Source: Coniferiporia sulphurascens
Taxonomy: Eukaryota > Basidiomycota > Agaricomycetes > Hymenochaetales > Hymenochaetaceae
Direction of reading: 5' to 3'
NCBI GenBank assembly: GCA_002794785.1
Contig: NBBA01000007.1
Span: 930,001-994,000, forward strand
Length of the DNA stretch: 64,000 nucleotides
Shown: in pieces, positions 10,541-21,930 of the stretch
How positions within the stretch are numbered: position 1 is the first letter of the stretch
Layout of the letters: every line of letters starts with the position of its first letter
Position numbers and translations under genes: made by a program
Notes under the pieces: generated by a model
What the model was told of the DNA's origin: nothing
What the model saw: the letters and a program-made list of their open reading frames with translations, nothing else
Database searches by the model: none

Positions 10541-11096
10541 ATAACACCGTGCGCGTTGTCTGTAACCCCACTGCCGAGCGGCTGCGTACTCAAGTCTGAA
10601 CAGTTCTGCTACTCCCTCACATTGCTATCTCGAGGCGCGCTTTTGACCGAATATATACGCTTTTGCCATTAATTCATGTGTGCTTTGGAAAGTGCTGTGA
10701 CTTTGCCTGTGGTTGATCTCTCAGCAAGAGGATGTATTGATGGGCAGACAAGGCTGAAGCCCTTTGGGAGGATAAGTCGGGAGGCTTTGTATAACATCGA
10801 CAGGTGGATGCTGGATACTATGAGTGCTTCGTTTCTCAAAAACATGTGGCTATGGGCAGCCGGTACACTCTGCTCCTAAAAAAATGGGTGGAAGAGGGAT
10901 TTCACTGACCAGTATACTTGCACGTTCGTTTTGTGAGAAGATTGCTTCAACACCCACAAGTCACCCGTCGATCGTTTAGCCTTACTTCTTTTACGATTAT
11001 GTAAACAGGTACAATCTTCTGCCATCTTGTTCGTGACTTCGCACTTGCTCGCTGGAAGTCGTTCGCACCGATTCAACCAGCCAGATCGTTCAGAAA
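10541..11096. other. Intergenic upstream of the ketopantoate-reductase-like gene
   Basis: 556 bp. An open frame at 10676-10879 has no recognisable motif and I do not count it as a gene. It presumably holds the NDUFA2 3' end and the promoter of the next gene. Confidence 0.4.
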
Positions 11097-12301
11097 ATGT
11101 CCCCACCTATGAAGGATGTTCTCATGGTTGGATTTGGCGCAGTCGGCGCTGTGTGTAAGTACAGATTTATTTCATTTGTTTCGCGACTGGTGATCCTCGT
11201 CCAGATGCCTTTATCTTAAAGCGAAGCGGGTTGGCTCGTGTCACAGCCGTAGCAAGAAGTAATTACGGTGCCGTAAAGCGTACGCGTGTGCGTTTCTTAG
11301 TTAATATACAATGCTGAGTATCTTGCGACTCCCAGGGGATGGTATGCACATCATGAGCGAGAAATACGGTGATATATCCTCCTGGCGGCCTGATCGTCGT
11401 AAGTGCTTCAGCGCAAATCCGAATCATTTTCTTACCCAGGCCAGTGTGTTCTTCCTTGGACGAGGCTTTGGACCGTCCATACTCTTTTGTTCTCGTAGCG
11501 ACGAAAGTTCTCCCTGGCATATCACCAACATCCGCCCTTCTTGCCCCCTTGCTATCCCCTCTATACGCACATCCACAACCCACATATGTGCTTCTGCAGA
11601 ATGGGCTAGGTATAGAGTCAGAGCTATACGACGCCGCTTCAAAGCTGCGGCAAGGGCCGCCCCGAATACTCAGTTGTACCGTGAATATCGGTACTAATCT
11701 TTTGAGCGAAGCCGTCGTGCAACACAACAGCTTTGATAGGCTTGTTATAGGACTTTATAAGCCCGGAAATTACACTAATGAAACCCAGACGCCCGAAGAA
11801 GTGAATCTCCTGGAGGACATCGGCAGCTTGCTTAGGGCCGGGGGAAGCGATATCACTCTTGTTCCAGAAATTCAACGTCATCGATTTAAGAAAAACTTCT
11901 GGTTAGTACTCCCACCTTTCGTAACTGCGGAAACAGGTTTTTTACCTTTTCCGCACAGGAATTTATGCTTTTCCAGTGTTGCAACGTTATCTAGTTATCC
12001 CGTCAGAGCAATCTTCCAGAATCCTGATATTGAAAAACAGGTCGTCCCGGTCCTACGGGCAATTATGCAGGAAAAACTTGCTGTCGGGCGGGCGATGGGC
12101 TTCGATGAAGACGCACTGCCTTCATCCATTATAGACGACACAATCAAGGCCACCGGGGATATTCATCGTAAACCCGACAGCAATCATAAAGCGAGTATGC
12201 TCTTGGATTATGAAAACGGTAGGCCTATGGAGATCGAAGTGATCGTAGGGGAGGTGGTGAGGAAAGCGAGGGACTTGCGCGTCGACATTCCAGTGCGTTG
12301 A
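11097..12301 (+). CDS. 2-dehydropantoate 2-reductase-like (ApbA/PanE family)
   Basis: Five exons: 11097-11154, 11205-11279, 11336-11398, 11445-11901 and 11959-12301. The introns are 50, 56, 46 and 57 bp and the product has 331 residues. The enzyme family reduces ketopantoate to pantoate with NADPH, a step toward coenzyme A. Seen: N-terminal Rossmann loop VLMVGFGAVGAVYAFIL, then EKYGDISSWRPDR, VLVATKV, and QNGLGIE (the family's NG turn). The C-terminal helical domain follows with RHRFKKNFWNLCFSS, carrying the likely catalytic lysine, and a closing stretch with HKASMLLDYENGRPMEIEVIVGE (S-M-x-x-D-x-x-x-G-R-x-x-E-I). Many fungi have several paralogues, so true involvement in pantothenate synthesis is not certain. 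The intron-3 acceptor was chosen by phase. Confidence 0.88.
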
Positions 12302-12512
12302 TCAGCCTCGTTGCTTTCCCCACACTCAGATTAAACGTCGCGATTTCTTTATTGGAGCAGCGAATCGAGACGATCTACGCACTTCTTGTCATCATACAGA
12401 ATCAGATTATGGAAAAGAACAGGTTACGGTAAAACGATATATATAATATGTAATGTGCTCTGGAGGGGAAGCATAAGTTCAATCTTGTATTTCAAGTGAT
12501 AGAAATATACTC

Positions 12513-12651
12513 AGTCCGAAACGAAAATGTAGGACTCCTTTATTAGAAAAACTACCTGATAGAATTATACTGGATCCCAGTCAGATATAAAATATATAAA
12601 GAATACCTAAACTACTCACCTCAGTCCGAAACAAAAATATAGGACTGAGGT
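12513..12651. repeat. Duplicated stem-loop motif
   Basis: CAGTCCGAAAC[G/A]AAAAT[G/A]TAGGACT occurs twice (about 12513-12536 and 12622-12646). The second copy forms a perfect 10-bp stem, ACCTCAGTCC (12618-12627) with GGACTGAGGT (12642-12651), around a 14-nt loop. It could be a MITE remnant; the family is unknown. Confidence 0.6.
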
Positions 12652-13286
12652 GCAAGGGAAATTTTTCTGGCTATATGCTATTCTTAATTTGGAACTTAGT
12701 TTGAGTAATCACTGTCATGCTGACAAGTCCGATTGGTCATGTGCAAAATGTGTGATCTGAGGCCCGTTGAGGAAAGAGACGGGCCGCAGAGTGAGGTCTG
12801 TGGCGGAGTAGGCGGGAGAAGCCGAGAAGGCTTTCTCTCGACCTCCATCGCCACAGACCCCGACAGGTAGTCCACGGCGAAGGAGCTTGCCTTCTCGTCT
12901 TTCTTTTCCCATTTCCATATTGCGTTTTATTTCTCTTCAGTTTACGCAATGGCTTCCTTACCCCCATCGCAGCCACAGTCATCACAAAAATTTAAAAAAT
13001 CTTGTAAGCACTGACAAGCGACACAAGATGCTTGCAAGACACGCAAGAGACGTAATAATTATGTCATTCCTTGTAAGCACTTATGGTTAGCGCTTGGACT
13101 TTGCAAGATCGACACAATCCTTGCGCTAGCACGTAAGCATTCACTTGACGTACAAGACGGCATAATCATTATTTATCATTGCATTTACATGGAAGTCTTT
13201 CAGTTCTTCATAAGTACTTTGTATGCACCATCAGTATTGTGTGTGCTTGTATGCAAGAAAAACTATTATGTAGCCTTTCAACTCGG

Positions 13287-13464
13287 CAGCAGTATTGTGA
13301 AACTGTATAAGGATTAAGGTGCCTACCTAAGGGTTGAGTAATATTGGGAATCATCACCTGACACTGACAATAGGCCAGCACTATTATGAAACTGCATAAG
13401 GATTAAGGTGCCCACGCAAAGGTTGAGTGATATTGGGAAGCATCACCTAACACTGGCAATAAGC
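13287..13464. repeat. Tandem duplication, 89-bp unit
   Basis: Units at 13287-13375 and 13376-13464 share the core AACTG.ATAAGGATTAAGG and the end CATCACCT.ACACTG.CAATA. They differ at about a dozen places by eye. Confidence 0.75.
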
Positions 13465-13720
13465 CTCCATTATTGCACCATGCCGCAAGAATTTTAGGTA
13501 AGTACAATGTAGTAGAGCTAGCACACATTATTGCCGTTATTGTACTCTACTTCAAGACTTTCAGTTTGTCCGTAAGCATTGTGGACAAGTATAATGCATG
13601 AAAGCAATTATACACACTTGTTTGTCTTGTATTCTAAATGAAATTATTTTTCAAAGTGGACAATACTTGAAGGAGCCGCACAGGCATTGCATAGTGCTTA
13701 TATCCCTAGATCAAGTGTTT

Positions 13721-13872
13721 ACAGTGGAAATGATCACTCGGCAGCAGATCCAGTATGCAGGTCAAAATGCAAATATATTTCAAATAAAAGATGTATTCAC
13801 AGCAGAAACAATCACTTAGCAGCAGATGCCAGTATGTAAGTCGAAACGCAAATATATTTCAAATAAAAGAAC
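13721..13872. repeat. Tandem duplication, 78-bp unit
   Basis: The unit starting ACAGTGGAAATGATCACT at 13721 is repeated from 13799. Both carry AAATATATTTCAAATAAAAGA. The unit is non-coding and its origin unknown. Confidence 0.75.
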
Positions 13873-14269
13873 TGTTACAATATAAAGTAACTATTGTGGT
13901 TTGATAAAGGCGATTATGTTGACGTAGACTTGGGCTGGCGAGAATTGACACAGCATGTTGAATGTGAGTTGGCGCTGCAAATTAAATGCAACGTGAGCTT
14001 GATGCGCATGTTGAGTGCAAGATCCTGTGCAACTTCGACAGGTAACTTACAGCGAGTCATTCCCAGATGGAGTGCGATCCTAAAGATAAAGAAAATTGAG
14101 TGTTGTATATTACGATTGGCACCCGTCACATAAATTCACTTATGTGTGGATGAAACCTTGCCTGTCCTTGAGACAGGCGTGCTTTAATACGGGCAGCAGA
14201 TCCGGTCTTTCAGCAATCTGTACTACTGCATGGCACAGAACCTGCTGGGAAGATCATCCTGTTGGCACG

Positions 14270-16245
14270 ACATTAGCAAAGCAACTATATATATTGACAA
14301 CTATGCCAACTTACCCATCCCACCAATCAAGAAGTTCCTTTGTGTACTCTCTGTAAATTTCGTCATCAGAGTCAAGTACATCCATCACACTATTGTACAT
14401 GTCTTCAAGGTTGTCAAAGCTACCCCATGAGAAGGTACTCTTGCCAGTCAGTTCAAAGTATGTCTGTTAAGCATGTTCAGCCATGTGCACTGGCACAATA
14501 TAAATGGCATAGTACTTACCTGAGTGGTGACATATGCTATTGAGCTGGGTGTGACTTTTGTCATGTTATTCTTTGCCACCTTTCCTTTTTGTGTTGACCT
14601 TCCTTTACCATCATCTGCAGCAGTTGGTGCTATAAACAAAGCCCTGTATGCCTTTGAGTCCAGTTACAAATCAGTCATGCTGCAATATATAACAGAGATC
14701 ACTTACTTTAACAAGTAGATCACCCTTGAACAGACCTTGCAGTGGCATCTGAGGGTCATATGTACCTTTGTGGTAGAAATACATGAATTCTGTCCCATCA
14801 ATGGCCTTCGGCTCCTGTTAAGCTCAATGGTTACGTGGTGATTGATGTCGGGGCTTCCTGATTGTCGAGGCTGATGGTGACGGCAACAGGGCTTCCTAGA
14901 TGCCGGTAAAGAAGTTGATTGACGGTGGGGCTTCCTGATCATCGAGGAGGGATGCAGTGTCTTCTTTAGAGGAGTCAGGTTATGATGAAGTGCCAGAGGA
15001 TGAGGTAGAACATGCAGAGGGCACTGAGGCACATATAATGGGCTTGTATGAACAAAGAGCACAAGCTTAGGACTTGTGCTACCTAAGTTACATGCTTATA
15101 TGCTACTCTATGTATTTGCTACTGTAGCGTCTTGTGTAAGGTCATTTACATGGCTATGGAAGGTCATGGAAACCCAAGGAATGTCTTGGTAATACAAGTA
15201 GGGCGAATCAGTAAGCAAAGCATGTCATGATGGTGCGATATGGCATCATCATGGTGTCTTATGGTGTGATATGAATAAGGATGAGTAAGAGAGAAATGGG
15301 GGAGTTGCGCTGACTGATGATGACGAATAGGAAGTGAGTCAGTGCAATAAGGGAAAAGTAAAGAAAAACGTAACAGCTCCTCTCCCTCAATGTTTATGGT
15401 GACATGCTGCGTCTTCAAAGCAGTGAGTAGCCTACACATCATAAGTAAGTATGAGCTCGAAAAGAAACCCATGATACGCACTGGTCTGTCAAGGGACCAA
15501 GTTCAACAGGTGCAATGAGCCAAGCAATGACAGTGTTCTTGAACCCTCTGTCCGGCTTTCGCACCATTATAACATTGTTCTTCTCTCCATTGGGTTTCAA
15601 GCCCCAATCGATCCAAAGACAGACCCCCTTCTTGATTGTGTCTGTATCGTCCGAGCAAGCATCGCATATACCAGAGCACATCTGTTGGGAGGTTTCCATG
15701 TCAAGCAGTATGCACAAACGCATGAGCAATGAACACATACCTCTTCTACTATTTTAGCATATTCACCATCCTCCATGTTGATAATGTGGTGGTACAAAGA
15801 AGTGTTAACACCTATTATTGCTTTGAAAATCGCCCAGTTGCGTTCTCATCTGTGGATGGTGAGACAGTAAGAACAAAGGCATGAAATAGTAAATACAATT
15901 AAGTACAACTCACTCTGGGGAGAACCTGGAAGAATTAGCATCACTGCCCAGGGTGCAGTCAATACCCTCCTGCAGTATAGCCCCTGGACTGCCCCATGGA
16001 GACTCTGCACGACACAGGTGTCGCCCAATCCCCGAAAACATGGTGCTTATGTGGCTGCAATGCCTACTGAGTATTTTATTTGAAACAGACAAATGTGAGA
16101 TGAGTATGCATGGTCGTTTCCTTCCACTTTCCATATACTCCTCTTCCAAGTCCATGCGTCTGCAGTTCCTTGCCACTTCTGTGTGAGACTGCAAAGGTCG
16201 ATCCGCTTGATTATCGCTTGATGTTTGAGGAAAGCTGGATGCCAT
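14270..16245 (-). pseudogene. DUF6698-like agaricomycete gene, interrupted
   Basis: Minus-strand coding pieces follow the order of a protein family abundant in agaricomycete genomes that I associate with DUF6698 (function unknown). From the N-terminus: an exon starting at 16245 (MASSFPQTSSDNQ), a middle part with RSDDTDTIK-like spacing, WIDWGLKPN and RGFKNTVIAWLIAP (about 15510-15740), then DPQMPLQGLFKGDLLVKAYRALF, SIAYVTTQ and FSWGSFDNLEDMYNSVMD (about 14370-14790). A 560-bp solo LTR with TSD GCTCC sits between middle and end. The pieces flanking it join in family order, showing the gene was there first. Exon borders inside are not all resolved. Paralogues often sit among transposons, so this may be a passenger rather than a host gene. 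Confidence 0.55.
14816..15375 (-). mobile_element. Solo LTR of the Gypsy-1 family (copy A)
   Basis: 560 bp, reading TGTTAAGCTC...GTAACA on the plus strand, so the sense direction is minus. The 5-bp TSD GCTCC is at 14811-14815 and 15376-15380. It contains the family TATA region, the AGCACAAG...CTTGTGCT hairpin and three GGGGCTTCCT[A/G]-type motifs. No internal retrotransposon sequence is attached, so it is a solo LTR left by LTR-LTR recombination. Confidence 0.93.
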
Positions 16246-17204
16246 GATGAGAGATGAAAAAAGGGAGGGATGCTGATGCTTATTGCAGGCGAGTAGTGCA
16301 CAGTGTTATGCAAGATGAAAGAGCAGTGTACATTTTTTTTATGTTGAAGCAATCCGGTCCACTATGCAACAAGTTAGCGAGGCATACCCAAACAAAAGTA
16401 TTATCTTCATGCTGAGTGAATAACGGGCCATCGCACCGTTATTGCTCCTAGTGAGTTCGTCCTCCACTCCCGCAGATGAGTTCTGTGTGCCTAAAAGACA
16501 ACCACCTAAATTATGTCGAAAATTCTAAATTATCTTTGTCTGCTAATTGAAGACTTAGATGAACCGTAGGCCTTGTAGGCTAGTAACTGCCCTACACGGC
16601 GGAATTTCCCATCCAGCCCTCGTTAGAATAGGGGTTAGCTTGTATTCACAACTCGGAAGTGGCATGCGCACAAGGCACTCACACTTGTTTCATGTGTCGG
16701 CATAGTTTGAAGGCAGCCGGTATCCCATACAAGGGTACCCGAGATTATCCCTCTTGTGGTCACATAGTATCATCTTGCAATAATGGACATTTGCCTGTAG
16801 TCAGTACTAAGTAATAGTTAGTAATAATGTTAATGCTTCTTGATTTAGAAATGATGACAAGTGATCCTTGAATCGGGTGCAGTGGATGATGTCATGACTT
16901 AGGAGAACTTGAACTTAAATGTATGCAGTATTGGAAGTGACTGCCATAAATGCAAGTTAGAATATGCTGTGCTGGGATCATGGCAAGTGCTTACTATAGC
17001 TATTTAGCCCTAAGCATGCATTGTAATGTTCTGTATACTTTCCCTGCAGTGCGCTAGACTAGTAATACTTCCTTTTTTTCTTTAACATCAGTTTCCTTCA
17101 GGCTACTTCTTAGTACCTCCATGCATTAATGACTGCACAGAATGCTACAAATTGTGTGAAAAATGATACATATGCTATAAGTTACCATCTATCCAAGCCC
17201 TGTT
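16246..17204. other. Gap between DUF6698-like and SPT5-like genes
   Basis: About 960 bp with no gene I can recognise. It is presumably the upstream flank of the DUF6698-like gene and the 3' flank of the SPT5-like gene. Confidence 0.4.
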
Positions 17205-20200
17205 CTACTTCAGCTCATCGGTGTGGAGCTGCATGCAAGTCAGGTTTTCAATTGGCTCCAGCAGCCACTGCTTACTGTCATTGCCCACCCCTGTCACCAT
17301 TGCTGTCTTATAGACTCCCCTCCCCGCCATGCCGAATTTTTTTACAACAATGAGGGTCCCAATAAGGCTAGGATTACCTTTGACTACCATCGCAAGCTCA
17401 AATTTTTTGGGGTGCGCAACATCCAAGTCTTTTACGAGCACGTCCTCGTCTGGCCTTATGTTGAGCTGGTTGGTGCGCACAGTTATGCAGATTTGACACT
17501 CTGTATGTGCGCCTATGGATTTACACTTTGTATGGTCTGTGCTGTTTGCTGTATGCGCATCTGCATACACCATTCAGTAGGCCACGCAGGAGAAGAAAAC
17601 TCGGTACATCGCAAGGTGCGCCTGTACTGCCAGATTAAATATCCACATCCCTCTTCCTGTGATGTCTACTTAATGAATGTGAGTTATCCGATTGCAGAAT
17701 GTGCATCATTAATGGCTCACTCGTTGGCAGTTCAAGAGTCTCTGCCTCGACAGACTCCCTGTTCATGCTGCGGGTCCTATCTGCTTCCCCTACAGTCCAA
17801 GGGGATGATGAAGAGCCTTCAGCGGCAGTTGTGGCTGGCTCAGGCGCAGGTGGAGGGGTTATCGACTGCACATCAGTCCTTCTTAAAATCTACGCACGTT
17901 GTGGTAGACGATGAGGTGCAGTGGTGAAGTTCAGGCAAGGTGGGTTATCAGTGTAAACCAATGTATTTCTAGGGCGAGACCAGCTCCCCTTATATACATG
18001 TTCCGTGGGCTAGTACTACTATAACTAACTAGCTCCTATATCATATGGCGTTATTGTTGCGTTATTGTTCACTTAGTAAGGTGGTTGATCTTATGACCAC
18101 GTACTATATTTATATCATTTGTTATATTTATTTAATAGTCCTGGACATTTCACAGGCCGCAAATTTGTTTTTAAGCCTCTCCCTTGCTTCCTGTGTCAAT
18201 GGAAGCTCCCTGTCCAGACAGGAGACAGTTGGACTATACTCAAGGATTAAATGTGGGTCATTGTGAGTTTTGCAGCTGTTCTTTTTCTTTTTTACTTACA
18301 CTGCTATCAAATCCTTCAATTCCACATTATGGAGGCTTTGGTCATTTATTAAATAAATATAACGAACTATATAAATATAGTACGTGGTCATATGAACAAA
18401 CCACCTTACTAAGTGAACGATAACGCAACGATAACGCCATACGATATAGGAGCTAGATAGTTATAGTAGTACTAGCCCACGGAACGTGTATATAAGGGGA
18501 GCTGGTCTCGCCCTAGAAATACATCGGTTTACGCTGATAACCCACCTTGCCTGAACTTCACCACTGCACCTCATCGTCTACCACAATGTGCGTAGATTTT
18601 AAGATCATTCCTGCTGTCCAGATAAACAAGAGCAGTCTTCCTTAGGGAGTGTACACTATGTATGTATCCATATGAGCCCTTCAGGAGTGCATGGTTCTGA
18701 ATAAGCACTCATAATCTGCTGTATGGGTCATGGTAATGTCCAACACACAAGGGCACAGCAGGTGCTGCCTCCTTTTCCATCCTGAAATCAGGGTCATATG
18801 TCTCGACCCACCAAGATTGCACAAATATCTGATGTGCATAATCAGTCTTTGATATTAATCCCATTAAATTTAACCCATTTGAGATACCTTGTCGTCAATG
18901 CCTATAGCCCTCATGCAGATATAGTCACCATCAACTGATAACACCATACCTTCAGCTCTGGCATCGACTCCTACTTTTATTCGGACATGGTCTCCAGACC
19001 TAAGTACACACTGGAGCTGGTCGACCAGAAAATATAATTGCTGAGCCCGTAAAGCACCTCTGATGTCGACCAAGTCATACACGAGAACACCATGCTCATT
19101 GATGGATCCAACGGCACCAGCCAAAGACATCTGAGCCCCTGATGTTACTCGAACATAATCTCCACATCGTAAGAATGGTTCTCCATGGTCCAGATCACCA
19201 TATTCCTTCTCTGTCACTGCGAATAAACCCAAATCTTGTAGTCTTGGTTGTGCTTTCCTGACAAAATGCAGCAATGCTAAGCATAATATGGCGAAGCCAC
19301 CCACAAATGTCATATCTCGAAATTTGTACATGCCATCTGATATTTTCTCGATACGTTCTCCTGCACACAGTGTCCTGACCTTCCACTTGTCAAATAGCGC
19401 TGGTTCAGGACAGGGCGCTTTACTTGTCCTTGCACATATTCGGGGCACAACGGCCACCTTGATGCTGTCACCCTCATCTGGAACGTAGCATACACAGGCA
19501 AGGTCTCCCTTGTATGTACCATGTCTAAGGTACACCCAATCACCCACAGAAAATATGGGAGCATCTGATAATTTGTCCCTTCCACATAGATGGAGGATGC
19601 TAATTGCATCGTCTTCTGGTACATGGAGGAGGGCCACTCGCTCAATACCACGCAAGTTGTAGTGCACAGAATTAACTTCGACAACATTTTGTGCCTGCAC
19701 GTAGAACTGTCCATGCAGTGCATGTACTGCAAATGCTTGAGAAGGGGGAAACAAGTGTGCATTCAAGTGCGATGCATTGGCCACCTCTTTTCCAAGCTGT
19801 AATATTCCAGCGTTTAAGTCTGACTGTCAGATCCAAATGTTTACATAGACATACTGCTGAGCATATCATCCACATATGAAGTCGCCTCTGTACTAATTGA
19901 GCATTGACATGGCGCTTGCACTGGCTTCGCTCTTGGATGCGCCTTGCAACACTCTTGGCATCAAATTTGTTGACATCGTGCGGAATAATTGGTGTGAAAT
20001 TCCTTGTCATGATTTGAGCACTCGTTGAAGGGAATTCATTGAATTCATCTGCCGACATGTCCAACCCATGGTCATCATCAATAAATTTATTCACTAGTAA
20101 CGAAGCAGGGCACTCAATTAATTCTGTGACTAAGGTTTTACATTGACTGACCTTCTTCTTCCGTACTCTTGTCCTCACTTTGACTGAAGGATGCTTCAAG

Positions 20201-20239
20201 GTCCAGGAAGGCTTCTACATCTCTTGGTCTTTTCGGCAT
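17205..20239 (-). pseudogene. SPT5-like NGN/KOW protein, broken by a MITE
   Basis: Exons (complement): 20152-20239, 19855-20093, 18888-19796 and 18613-18828, with GT-AG introns of 58, 58 and 59 bp in agreeing phases. The coding sequence resumes beyond the inserted MITE at 17872 and runs to about 17205. It starts MPKRPRDVEAFLDLEASF, has an acidic N-terminus (FIDDDHGLDMSADEF), an NGN-like domain (HLFPPSQAFAVHALHGQFYV), then KOW motifs GDWVYLRHGTYKGDLACV, GDYVRVTSG and GDHVRIKVG. A Pro/Ser-rich linker follows and a last KOW-like part with W-L-L-E-P-I-E. SPT5 is a transcription-elongation factor; true SPT5 is far longer, so this is a short SPT5-like paralogue, a type common among agaricomycete repeats. 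An in-frame TGA at 18709-18711 (expected arginine) and the MITE kill it. The junction near 17.6 kb is unresolved. Confidence 0.7.
17882..18603. mobile_element. Mutator-like MITE with 256-bp TIRs
   Basis: Left arm 17882-18137 and right arm 18347-18603 are inverted copies with scattered differences, around a 209-bp core. The ends are CTTAAAATCTACGCAC and its complement. Flanks ATCAGTCCT (17872-17880) and ATCATTCCT (18604-18612) form a 9-bp TSD with one mismatch. Long TIRs plus a 9-bp duplication are the hallmarks of Mutator-like (MULE) elements, and with no transposase inside this one is non-autonomous. Each arm holds a TATA-like CTTATATAC or GTATATAAG outward of its middle. Removing the element and one TSD copy restores the SPT5-like frame, which confirms the borders to within one or two bases. 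Confidence 0.88.
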
Positions 20240-21080
20240 ATCCTGTGCAAGGTCGAGGATAGTCTGTCAGTCAATAAAATCTGCTTAGCTGTCAACAACC
20301 TCGGCCATTCAATTCAGAAGCGCTTAAGATTATACATTGAATTTAGATGACCCCCATAAGCAATGGCAGCCACAATCTATGCCCATAATTGTGTGTGTGA
20401 GACAAGCACAGTATCCACCTGGCGACACCACCGAATTACTGGCGATTGTAGTGTGCTGCCGTTGCTTAATGAGTTTTCATCATATGGATGAGTTTGAACT
20501 AACATCGCTACTCAAATACAAACAATATATTACACATCTGAAAATTACACTACATTACAATTACATTGCTTAGCTCACAATTTTCTTGCTGCAATACACA
20601 GAGGGTATTGGGGGATGCTGAGGGTGGGCGAAGGATGGGGGGTGGATGAAGGATGGGGGGTGGACGAAGGATGGTGGTGGTAAAAGAGAGAGAGACAGAA
20701 AGGTACTCTCAATTTGGGGGTGCTGTATTCATAGAGCAAATTGAATGTGAGAAGAAAGCTTAGGTGTTGGGTGTGTCGACCTCACGTGATGCTTCCACGC
20801 CACTCGCCAACTTGCTCTACATTATCCGGCTCTCCCTATTTGGGAACGCCTTCCTCACTCTCCTTGTAACCACCATGATGTCCCCATAGACACAGAATAC
20901 AAATTATGATGTAATTAACTCCGACTTGTAATGAAGTAGTTAATGCATGTACAAGTAACTTAGAAGAGCATTTGCTTTCTGAGCCCATAAACAAGGGCAG
21001 CCGCATCGCATACATGGTGCTGGTACTAAATCCAAGTCAGTCTGCAGTATAGATGTCACTGCAATTATTAGGATTACTGG
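20240..21080. other. Spacer with a purine-rich minisatellite
   Basis: About 840 bp between the SPT5-like gene and the Plavaka transposase. It contains about three units of an 18-bp repeat (AGGATGGGGGGTGGAYGA) near 20625-20675, followed by a GAGA-rich tract. No gene is recognised. Confidence 0.5.
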
Positions 21081-21930
21081 CTACAATACAGCCAGGTATT
21101 CATTTGGGTCTGAACCGGCATTGCTGTCAATGTAATCACCATTGTCGTCACTATCAAAAACATCAAGACCTTCATCCATGTTGTCGAGGTTGTCATTGTC
21201 ATTATCATCATTGTCAATGTCTACATTGGCACTGTTGTTTGGCGGTAGGCCAGCAGCGGAATCGATGGTGCGAGGTCTTACATCGTTTTGGAGAGTAAAC
21301 CCCACTGATGCAAATAAGTTGTCAGGTATGATGTTGGCATACATTGCTCTGATGTTTGTCATGTGTCCAACCCCTCCTTCTTGATGATGCATGAATACAT
21401 CCCGATTGGCGAACCTTCACACAGAAGGGATTTTGTGAGTAGGTGATGACTTTGCATTGAGCGAATTAAACTGACTTATTCACATAGAAAGACGCCCAAT
21501 CATCCACCAATCCTGGCTCTTTAACCCAAGCGATGCATGATGCTCTAAGAAGTTTGCGTGTCCACCCATAATGAAACGCAGGAATTAGGTGAATGGCCCT
21601 GACCACATTAGCAGGGTTGATGAAACCAAATGGTGATGAATTGCCATCATGCATAACAAACTGTATGCGCTCCAGTCTGCATGCTTCATCTCTGAATATG
21701 TGCCCACCAATGCGTTCAAGCCACCTAACCCATAAGAAGTTCATGTGGTAGGGCTCACTTTCACCCACTCGATGTAAGAGCACATGGAATACTCTGATGA
21801 CGTGAGCATACCAAAAAGGCGAATCACACTGATGTCCATCATCTGACTCATGGGATATGACCATGACATCTGATTTTGCTGCAGTTGGACCAATTGTCTC
21901 ATGTTCATGGCATAAATTGTAAGTGGTATA

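Larger units (their letters stand above)
12302..14269. other. Gene-free transition zone with decayed repeats
   Basis: About 2 kb between the gene island and the transposon-rich half. I recognise no coding sequence. It contains a duplicated hairpin motif near 12.5-12.65 kb and two tandem duplications (13287-13464 and 13721-13872). Runs of related short words such as CTTGTAAGCAC and GCAAGACACGCAAG occur around 13.0-13.15 kb. The area looks like old repeat debris. Confidence 0.5.

Noticed and set aside
17223..17927. 234-residue plus-strand open frame
   Set aside because: It is antisense to the SPT5-like C-terminal exon and runs into the MITE arm, with no family resemblance.
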